This document shows positions 6,336 to 10,804 of a stretch of DNA of 10,804 nucleotides, piece after piece (the first letter of the stretch is position 1; every line of letters starts with the position of its first letter). Position numbers and translations under genes: made by a program. The stretch covers positions 1 through 10,804 of the forward strand of contig JBICHM010000301.1 in NCBI GenBank assembly GCA_043101835.1, written 5' to 3'. The notes beneath the pieces were generated by a model. It searched no databases. It saw only the letters and a list, made by a program, of their open reading frames with translations, and had not been told where the DNA came from. This DNA comes from JBICHM01 sp043101835 (GTDB lineage: Bacteria; Planctomycetota; Phycisphaerae; Phycisphaerales; UBA1924).

Positions 6336-7607
6336 TCAGGCTTTTCCGCCGGAAGCCGGCTGGGCCAGCGACGGCGTTTCGGGCTGCGGCGCGGCGGGGG
6401 CCTTCGGCGCGACGGGCACGAGGTCCTGCAGGCTGTCGCTGTGCGACTCGATCTCCTCTTCGAGGCGTTCGAGCGCCGAGGCGGCCTCGTCGCTTATGCG
6501 GCTCGACCAGGCGTCAAGCCACGCGGCGACCGAGCCCAGATCGGCGCCGCCGAGCCCGGCGTCCTCAAGCGCCTTCGTCAGCCGGCGCTCGATGCGTTCG
6601 GCGTCGCCGGAGAGCGAGAGCTCGCCGTCCTGCATGTTGAATCCGAAGTTCTCGATGAACGACCGCGTTGCCCGTTCGATCTGGTCGGCCGTGGCGTCGA
6701 TATCGGCTTCGTCGAGCGCGGCGCGGAGGCGCTTCGCCAGCGGCGCATCGAGCGCCTTGTGGGCCTCGGCGCCGATGATCGCCATCATCTTCTCGACGCG
6801 CTGCTCGAGCGCTGCCATCGCGGGCGCCAGTCGCGCGCTGATCATCGATTCGAGCTTCGCCATCTCCTGCGCGTGGCGCTCGGCGAAAGCCTGCATCTCG
6901 CGCGCCAGGGCTTCGTGATCGAAGCCGAGCTCAGCGTCGAGCGACTCGAAGTCAAACTCGCCGAAGTCGAGCTCCATGCCGTTGAGCCCCTCAAGGGCGC
7001 CGGCGAGGCCCTGCTCTTCGAGCGCACGCTGCGCCTGCGCCATGGCGCGCTGCGCCTGACGCATCGCGCTCTCGGCCTGCCGGCGGGCCGTCTCGTTGTC
7101 GGGGCCGATGCCGAAGGCGCGGGCCGGGCCGTCTTCGATCTCCACGCGCGCCGGGGCGTCCGGCGCGCCGCCGTCGCCCGTCGGGCGCTCGCCGAGCGTG
7201 ACGCGGAGTGATCGCTCCTCGCCGGCGCGGAGGACGCGCAGCGCCAGGCGATCGCCCGGGGCCGCTGCACGAAGCGCCTCGGCGAGCGGGCGCCAGGCGC
7301 CCTCGCCGGCGCGCGCGCCGATGACCAGGTCGTACCGCTCGAGCCCTACCTTCGCGGCGGGCGAACCGGGCGCGACCTCGTCGATGACGACGGTCGCCTC
7401 GCGCTCGACGCCGAGCTGGGCGGCGAGGGCCGCGGGCGTGTCGCGCACGGTCACGCCCAGCCACGGACGGGCTGGCGCATCGTCGGCGACGAGCGTCGCC
7501 AGCGGGGTCGGGCTGTCGGGGGGCGTGCAGACCGGCTGGAGCGCGTTGGCGCCGAGGCCGAGCGACGCGGCCCCGCCGCTGATCAGAAGCAGTCGGGCGA
7601 TGGACAT
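6336..7607 (-). CDS. PDZ-domain, helix-rich exported protein
   Basis: The 423-residue product has a hydrophobic leader (MSIARLLLISGGAASLGLGANA) that should send it across the membrane. One PDZ domain spans about 48-140 (PWLGVTVRDTPAALAAQLGV, VIDEVAPGSPAAKVGLERYDLVIGA). The rest is Ala/Glu/Arg-rich and helical: a repeated run RRQAESAMRQAQRAMAQAQ (175-193), an acidic stretch LDFGEFDFESLDAE (213-226), then long helices to about 390 and a Pro-Ala tail. There is no protease or other catalytic motif. The layout resembles the next gene (signal, PDZ, helices, Pro-Ala segment), so the two may be distant paralogues or partners. The start has GGAGG 10 nt upstream. It follows the anti-sigma gene after 32 bp, which places it in the sigma operon. 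Family unknown beyond PDZ; a role in binding envelope proteins or peptides is inference. Confidence 0.77.
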   Translation of the reverse strand: MSIARLLLISGGAASLGLGANALQPVCTPPDSPTPLATLVADDAPARPWLGVTVRDTPAALAAQLGVEREATVVIDEVAPGSPAAKVGLERYDLVIGARAGEGAWRPLAEALRAAAPGDRLALRVLRAGEERSLRVTLGERPTGDGGAPDAPARVEIEDGPARAFGIGPDNETARRQAESAMRQAQRAMAQAQRALEEQGLAGALEGLNGMELDFGEFDFESLDAELGFDHEALAREMQAFAERHAQEMAKLESMISARLAPAMAALEQRVEKMMAIIGAEAHKALDAPLAKRLRAALDEADIDATADQIERATRSFIENFGFNMQDGELSLSGDAERIERRLTKALEDAGLGGADLGSVAAWLDAWSSRISDEAASALERLEEEIESHSDSLQDLVPVAPKAPAAPQPETPSLAQPASGGKA

Positions 7608-7639
7608 AGGAACGGGTCCTCCGGAAATGCGTGCGCGCC

Positions 7640-8266
7640 TCAGTAGAGGCGGGATGTGTTGCTCGGGACCGTCTGCAGACCGACGGGGACGGGCACCGGC
7701 ACGGGCATGAGGCTGCCCGTCTCGTCTTCCGCCGCGGTGTACATGCCGTCGATCTCCGTGCGCTCGAGGATGCGGCGCAGGTAGAGCACCTCGACGCGCC
7801 CGGTCTCGGGGTCGGTCTCGCTGCTGACCATCACCATGGGCAGCTCGCTGACGAAGCGTCCCTCGGCGGTGCCGAGCGCGCGGTAACGATCGAGGGCCTG
7901 GTCGGCGTTCGAGACGCCGGTGAAGCCGGCGGTGTCACCCATGTACGCGCCCGTGCCCAGGATGGAGTTCCCGAGCCAGACGACGGCGACCGCCGCGGCG
8001 GCGGCCCAGCCGCTCCAGACGCGCAGGCGAAAGCGCATGTGCGCTGCGCCCGCAGCGCGCGACGCGTCGATCTCGACGCCGTCGGCGATGCGCGTGGCCT
8101 CCTCCAGCCCCTGCGCGAGCAGCGCGCAGGAGCGCGACTCGGCGGCGAGGCGGTCCCAGAGGGTGGGGTCGATCGCGCCGAGGCGGCGCAGCTCGTCCCA
8201 CTCCTCGGCGCTCGCGCAGCCGTCGGCGGCTTTGCTGATGAGGATGTCTTCGTGGTCGATGGTCAT
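7640..8266 (-). CDS. Putative anti-sigma factor, single-pass membrane protein
   Basis: This 208-residue protein is called by context and topology. Its N-terminal part (1-80; EDILISKAADGCASAEEWDEL, LWDRLAAESRSCALLAQGLEEA) resembles the acidic helical sigma-binding domain of planctomycete anti-sigma-like proteins. A transmembrane helix lies at about 84-104 (WSGWAAAAAVAVVWLGNSIL), and the remaining 100 residues are probably outside, ending in a Val-Pro repeat (MPVPVPVPVG). The HxxxCxxC zinc motif of ZAS anti-sigma factors is not seen. ATG at 8266 is chosen because it overlaps the sigma stop (ATGA) and has GGAGG 8 nt upstream, inside the sigma gene; the frame stays open to 8788 but that part overlaps the sigma gene antisensically in another frame. 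Translational coupling would give matched amounts of the two proteins. The role is inferred; an unrelated small membrane protein cannot be excluded. Confidence 0.75.
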   Translation of the reverse strand: MTIDHEDILISKAADGCASAEEWDELRRLGAIDPTLWDRLAAESRSCALLAQGLEEATRIADGVEIDASRAAGAAHMRFRLRVWSGWAAAAAVAVVWLGNSILGTGAYMGDTAGFTGVSNADQALDRYRALGTAEGRFVSELPMVMVSSETDPETGRVEVLYLRRILERTEIDGMYTAAEDETGSLMPVPVPVPVGLQTVPSNTSRLY

Positions 8267-8859
8267 GAGGATGACCTCCCTCGCGAGATGGGCAGCGCGA
8301 CGCAATCGCGCTCGAACTCCAGCTCCTCGCGCAGCATTTTGCGAGCACGCGCGAGGCGCGTCTCGATGGTCGTCTCGGGCAGGCCGAGGGTCTCGGCGAT
8401 CTGTCTCTGGCTGAGCCCGCGCACGGCGCGGAGCAGCAGCGGCTCGCTGTAATCGGGGTGCAGGCGGCGGGCCATGTCGAGGATGCGGCGCGCCTCGCCG
8501 TGGTGGTCGGCGTCCGGCGCAGGCTCCGGCGACGGTCCGGGCGCGTCCGCGACGCCCTGCATCCGCATCGAGCGGAAGATCCGGCGCGTCGTCGCCCGCC
8601 GGCCCGCGGTCCGGGCGGCGTTCATGCTCACCGAGCGCAGCCACGACCGGAAGCAGGCGGGATCCCGAAGCTCGCCGATGCGCTCGACCACGGTGCAGGC
8701 CACCTCCTGGAGCAGGTCCTCGAGTGCCGCCTCGCGAGGCTTGTGCGCAAGCAACACCGCGGCGACCCACCGTCGGTGCGTCCGCCACACACGCTGGAGG
8801 GCCTCGGCGTCGCCGCCGATTGCCGCCTCCACCTCCCTGGCGTCGGTGACCTGATCCAT
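8263..8859 (-). CDS. ECF-type RNA polymerase sigma factor
   Basis: The 198-residue protein has the two-domain layout of extracytoplasmic-function sigma factors. Region 2 lies at about 16-84 (LEDLLQEVACTVVERIGEL and FRSWLRSVSMNAART), and region 4 at about 125-178 with a clear helix-turn-helix (LSQRQIAETLGLPETTIETRLARARKMLREEL). A Pro-rich linker (about 107-118) joins them, with no region 1 or 3. It would direct RNA polymerase to a dedicated promoter set; the promoter sequence cannot be read from one window. ATG at 8859 has AGGGGAA just upstream, at rather short spacing. It heads a transcription unit with the overlapping anti-sigma gene and two PDZ genes. ECF factors often control their own operon, so its promoter should lie in 8860-9029. 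Length and motifs are normal. Confidence 0.92.
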   Translation of the reverse strand: MDQVTDAREVEAAIGGDAEALQRVWRTHRRWVAAVLLAHKPREAALEDLLQEVACTVVERIGELRDPACFRSWLRSVSMNAARTAGRRATTRRIFRSMRMQGVADAPGPSPEPAPDADHHGEARRILDMARRLHPDYSEPLLLRAVRGLSQRQIAETLGLPETTIETRLARARKMLREELEFERDCVALPISRGRSSS

Positions 8860-9029
8860 CGTTCCCCTGCCCGGACGCGCCGGGCCTCCCCTTCCGTCGC
8901 GAAGTCTCGCGATTCTCGTCGCCGGTTATTGGACGTACATGCGCATGCCCCGTCGAAACCGACGCGGGCGCCAGCGCGTATCCTCAGCCCGCCCCCCTCG
9001 GCGTCGGAACGCCCACGGACCCCTCTCCC
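8860..9029. promoter_or_regulatory. Divergent promoter region between the sigma operon and tatC
   Basis: The 170 bp separate a minus-strand operon and a plus-strand operon, so both promoters should be here. I see no convincing -35/-10 pair on either strand; the AT-richest spot is GGTTATT at 8924-8930, and TATCCT at 8979-8984 is a weak plus-strand -10 candidate with no well-spaced -35. Two symmetric elements are present: TCGCGA-AGTC-TCGCGA and the 10-bp palindrome CATGCGCATG at about 8938-8947. Confidence 0.5.
8897..8912. promoter_or_regulatory. Operator-like repeat TCGCGA-4-TCGCGA
   Basis: Two copies of the self-complementary hexamer TCGCGA are spaced by AGTC, giving both direct and inverted symmetry. 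They lie about 38 bp upstream of the sigma-factor start, in its likely leader or promoter. It could be a protein-binding site or a 5' RNA hairpin. TCGCGA is common in GC-rich DNA, so confidence is low. Confidence 0.3.
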
Positions 9030-10031
9030 ATGGCCACGCAGCGCGATCCCCGAGAGTTCACGATGTCCTTCGGGGACCATCTGGACGAACTGCGCCGGCG
9101 CCTGGTCTGGGCCTTCGTCGGCCCCCTGCCCATCTTCATCGTCTGCCTCTTCTTCGGCGGCCCGCTGCTGGAGTTCCTCGTCCAACCGGCGAGTGAGCAG
9201 CTGCGCGACGCCGGACTGCCCGCGCGGATGCTGGCCACGAGCCCCACCGAGCCGTTTACGGCATATCTCAAGGTGGCGACGGTGGTTGCGATCATCTTCT
9301 CCGCCCCGTGGATCCTGTACCAGGTGTGGCTGTTCATCGCGCCGGGGCTCTACGGCCACGAGCGCCGGTTCGCGTACTTCCTCTTCCCGCTCAGCGGCGT
9401 TCTGACGCTGACGGGCGCGGTCTTCCTCTACACCGTGCTGCTGCCGGTCTCGCTGCGCTTTCTGATCCTCTTCGGGAGCATGCTTGTCACGAGCCCGGCG
9501 ACGACCGCCCCCCTGCCGCCGGATGTGACGCTGGGATCGATCCCCGTCCTCCAGGCGGATCCGATCGACCCGGCGCCGGGCTCGACCTGGATCAACGAAT
9601 CGCTCAATGAACTCAGGTTCGCGATGTCCGGGCCCGGCGGAGCCGCGGGCGCGACCATCCGGGGTGTTCCCCTCTCCGGCGGCGGCATGATCGCGCAGGA
9701 GTACCGGATCGGGGAGTACATCAACCTCGTCTTCACGCTCGGGCTGGTCTTCGCGGTGGCCTTCCAACTGCCGGTGGTGCTGCTCCTGGCCAACTGGCTG
9801 GGGCTGGCCGAGCGCAAGTGGCTGGCAAAGCAGCGCCGGTACGCGCTGTTCATCATGGCGATCGTCAGCGCGATCGCGACGCCGGCCGACCCGATGTCGA
9901 TGCTCTTCCTCATGCTGCCCCTGGCGGCGCTCTTCGAACTGAGCATCCTCCTGATGCGCCTGGTGCCGGCGAGCCGCGTCGCGGGCAAGGGCGCGGAGGC
10001 GATGGAGCCGGCCGACGCGGGAGACGAGTGA
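9030..10031 (+). CDS. tatC: Twin-arginine translocase subunit TatC with an enlarged periplasmic loop
   Basis: TatC is the membrane receptor of the Tat pathway, which exports folded proteins bearing an RR signal. The 333-residue product shows the family signatures: HLDELRRRLVWA (17-28), EPFTAYLKVA (74-83), and SAPWILYQVWLFIAPGLY followed by HERR (91-113, with the conserved Glu111). Six hydrophobic segments are at about 26-48, 78-103, 114-150, 232-254, 269-284 and 288-310. Typical TatC is about 250 residues; the extra length lies mainly between helices 3 and 4, where roughly 60 more residues (about 151-228, rich in Pro, Gly, Thr) should face the periplasm. ATG at 9030 has no clear ribosome site; ATG at 9063 (MSFGDHLDEL) has GAGAG nearby and matches the usual TatC beginning, so the true start may be 11 codons later. 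The stop overlaps the tadA start. No tatA or tatB is in the window. Confidence 0.96.
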   Translation: MATQRDPREFTMSFGDHLDELRRRLVWAFVGPLPIFIVCLFFGGPLLEFLVQPASEQLRDAGLPARMLATSPTEPFTAYLKVATVVAIIFSAPWILYQVWLFIAPGLYGHERRFAYFLFPLSGVLTLTGAVFLYTVLLPVSLRFLILFGSMLVTSPATTAPLPPDVTLGSIPVLQADPIDPAPGSTWINESLNELRFAMSGPGGAAGATIRGVPLSGGGMIAQEYRIGEYINLVFTLGLVFAVAFQLPVVLLLANWLGLAERKWLAKQRRYALFIMAIVSAIATPADPMSMLFLMLPLAALFELSILLMRLVPASRVAGKGAEAMEPADAGDE

Positions 10032-10516
10032 TGGCTCCGCCGTTGCCTGCAAGCGAGGCGACCGAGACCGACCTGGCGATGATGCGCCGCGCGCTCGATC
10101 AGGCGCGCCGCGCCGGCGATGCGGGCGAGACGCCCGTGGGCGCGGTCGTCTACGAGACGGCGACCGGACGCATCCTCGCCGAGGCCCACAACACGCGCGA
10201 GACCGAGAAGGACCCCTGCGGCCACGCGGAGCTCATCGCCGCACGCGCCGCGGCAAAGGCCCTCGGCGACTGGCGCCTTAACGCCTGCACGCTCGTCGTC
10301 ACGCTCGAGCCCTGCGCGATGTGCGCGGGGATGATCGTGAACGCGCGATTCGGGCGCGTCATCTACGGCGCCAGCGACCCGAAGGCCGGCGCCGCCGAGT
10401 CGCTGTACGCCATCACGCAGGACGAGCGCCTGAACCACCGCGTCCGCCCGATCGCTGGCGTGCTGGCCGAGGAGAGCGCGCAGATGCTGCGGGCGTTCTT
10501 TCGGTCGCGCCGGTGA
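10031..10516 (+). CDS. tadA: tRNA adenosine(34) deaminase TadA
   Basis: TadA converts adenosine 34 to inosine in the tRNA-Arg anticodon ACG. The 161-residue protein has the cytidine-deaminase fold motifs: HAE at 65-67 (zinc His and catalytic Glu), PCAMC at 94-98 (two zinc Cys), and the TadA-specific segments ETPVGAVV (33-40), DWRLNACTLVVTLEP (80-94) and ASDPKAGAAESLY (114-126). All zinc and catalytic residues are present and the length is normal. HN at 53-54 fits the substrate-contact Asn of the family. The start ATG at 10031 shares its A with the tatC stop (TGATG), which favours re-initiation by the same ribosomes. The frame is open back to 9818 inside tatC, but that part is a shadow. A guanine-deaminase paralogue is the only alternative and is less likely given the RLN and KAGAAESLY motifs. 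Confidence 0.95.
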   Translation: MAPPLPASEATETDLAMMRRALDQARRAGDAGETPVGAVVYETATGRILAEAHNTRETEKDPCGHAELIAARAAAKALGDWRLNACTLVVTLEPCAMCAGMIVNARFGRVIYGASDPKAGAAESLYAITQDERLNHRVRPIAGVLAEESAQMLRAFFRSRR

Positions 10517-10603
10517 ACGCGGTTCGCAACCGAGCCGGCCGCGCGAGCGGTCGGGCCCGTTCCACGCCCGCTGCGCAATGAGCGTTGGAGAAGCGGGAGA
10601 AGG
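10517..10603. other. Non-coding spacer after tadA
   Basis: No gene is seen. A small hairpin, CGGTT-CGC-AACCG (10520-10532), starts 4 bp past the tadA stop. It is too weak and lacks a T-run, so it is at most a poor terminator. The stronger hairpins lie further on in the inverted-repeat element. Confidence 0.4.
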
Positions 10604-10765
10604 GGAAGCCCCCTCCGTCTCGCCTGCGGCGATCCACCTCCCCCGCTGCGTGGGGGAGGAAACAAGTCCTGCATCACTTTCGTGTGCCACGGCGAGCTTG
10701 CTCGCCGCGTCTCCTCCCCCGGTTCGCCGGGGGAGGTGTCGCCGCAGGCGACGGAGGGGGCTTCC
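10604..10765. repeat. Multi-hairpin inverted-repeat element (REP/MITE-like)
   Basis: Two arms, 10604-10660 and 10712-10765, are imperfect inverted copies of each other: both contain GGAAGCCCCCTCCGT, then a CGCCTGCGGCGA hairpin, then CACCTCCCCC...GGGGGAGGA. Each arm has its own inner hairpins. The right arm forms a 10-bp stem (10713-10722 with 10727-10736) around TTCG, plus GTCGCC-GCA-GGCGAC at 10738-10752. The left arm has CCTCCCCC/GGGGGAGG (10637-10644 with 10652-10659). The middle carries a perfect 8-bp hairpin CGGCGAGC-TT-GCTCGCCG (10690-10707). No reading frame fits inside. It looks like a palindromic intergenic repeat rather than a simple terminator, though it may also end tadA transcription. 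Copy number is unknown from one window. Confidence 0.75.
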
Positions 10766-10804
10766 ACTCCTCCTCCATCTCCATGTCTCATAGCGCGGCG
10801 GGCG
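10766..10804. other. Short stretch to the window edge, nothing recognised
   Basis: The 39 bp after the inverted repeat contain a pyrimidine run (CTCCTCCTCCATCTCC) and no start of a convincing gene. A gene may begin just beyond the edge. Confidence 0.3.

Noticed and set aside
4763..6640. Long plus-strand open frame (625 codons) opposite the second PDZ gene
   Set aside because: It is the antisense shadow of a GC-rich gene. It has no signal, domain or ribosome site, and its composition (His/Leu/Ala/Asp-rich) mirrors the coding strand.
8267..8788. 174-codon N-terminal extension of the anti-sigma reading frame
   Set aside because: It lies fully within the sigma gene in another frame; the ATGA overlap and GGAGG at 8275-8279 support the start at 8266.
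8628..10052. 474-codon minus-strand frame across tatC and the divergent region
   Set aside because: Very Arg/Glu/His-rich antisense of tatC, with no recognisable domain, and it crosses the promoter region.
10604..10765. CRISPR array
   Set aside because: The repeats are inverted arms with inner hairpins, not regularly spaced direct repeats with unique spacers.

Overview
The window is a GC-rich bacterial chromosome segment packed with genes. The best lineage guess is Planctomycetota, probably Phycisphaerae-like. This rests on three features: a Ser/Thr kinase with a transmembrane segment after the kinase domain and the EFQAEQLSAIEPELMG-type linker common in planctomycete kinases, a TatC with a large extra periplasmic loop, and an ECF sigma module with PDZ/coiled-coil partners. 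The assignment is an inference; no rRNA or other marker is present.

Layout. Bases 1-8859 read almost entirely on the minus strand. From the right: an ECF sigma factor (8859-8263), a 4-bp-overlapping membrane anti-sigma-like protein (8266-7640), and two exported PDZ/coiled-coil proteins without any protease domain (7607-6336 and 6250-4841). This block ends at a strong hairpin with a short T-rich tail (4780-4740). Next come a lipoprotein-like M61 metallopeptidase with a C-terminal PDZ domain (4676-2790) and, 11 bp downstream, a LysR-type regulator (2778-1906), closed by a perfect 9-bp hairpin (1896-1875). A VOC/glyoxalase-fold protein with an N-terminal signal-like segment follows (1802-1320), then a Ser/Thr protein kinase that runs off the left edge (1203-1).

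After a divergent intergenic region (8860-9029) the plus strand carries tatC (9030-10031), whose stop overlaps the start of tadA (10031-10516). The right edge (10517-10804) has no gene. It holds a multi-hairpin inverted-repeat element of about 160 bp whose central hairpin resembles the one after the LysR gene.

How the genes may work together. The sigma/anti-sigma/PDZ/PDZ block looks like one transcription unit and is the most interesting part. An ECF sigma factor is held by a single-pass membrane protein without a visible zinc motif, and is co-transcribed with two secreted PDZ proteins that could bind exposed C-termini in the envelope. This suggests an envelope-sensing module, but that function is inferred from layout only. 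The neighbouring secreted M61-PDZ peptidase and TatC are envelope and export functions too. TadA is a housekeeping tRNA-editing enzyme.
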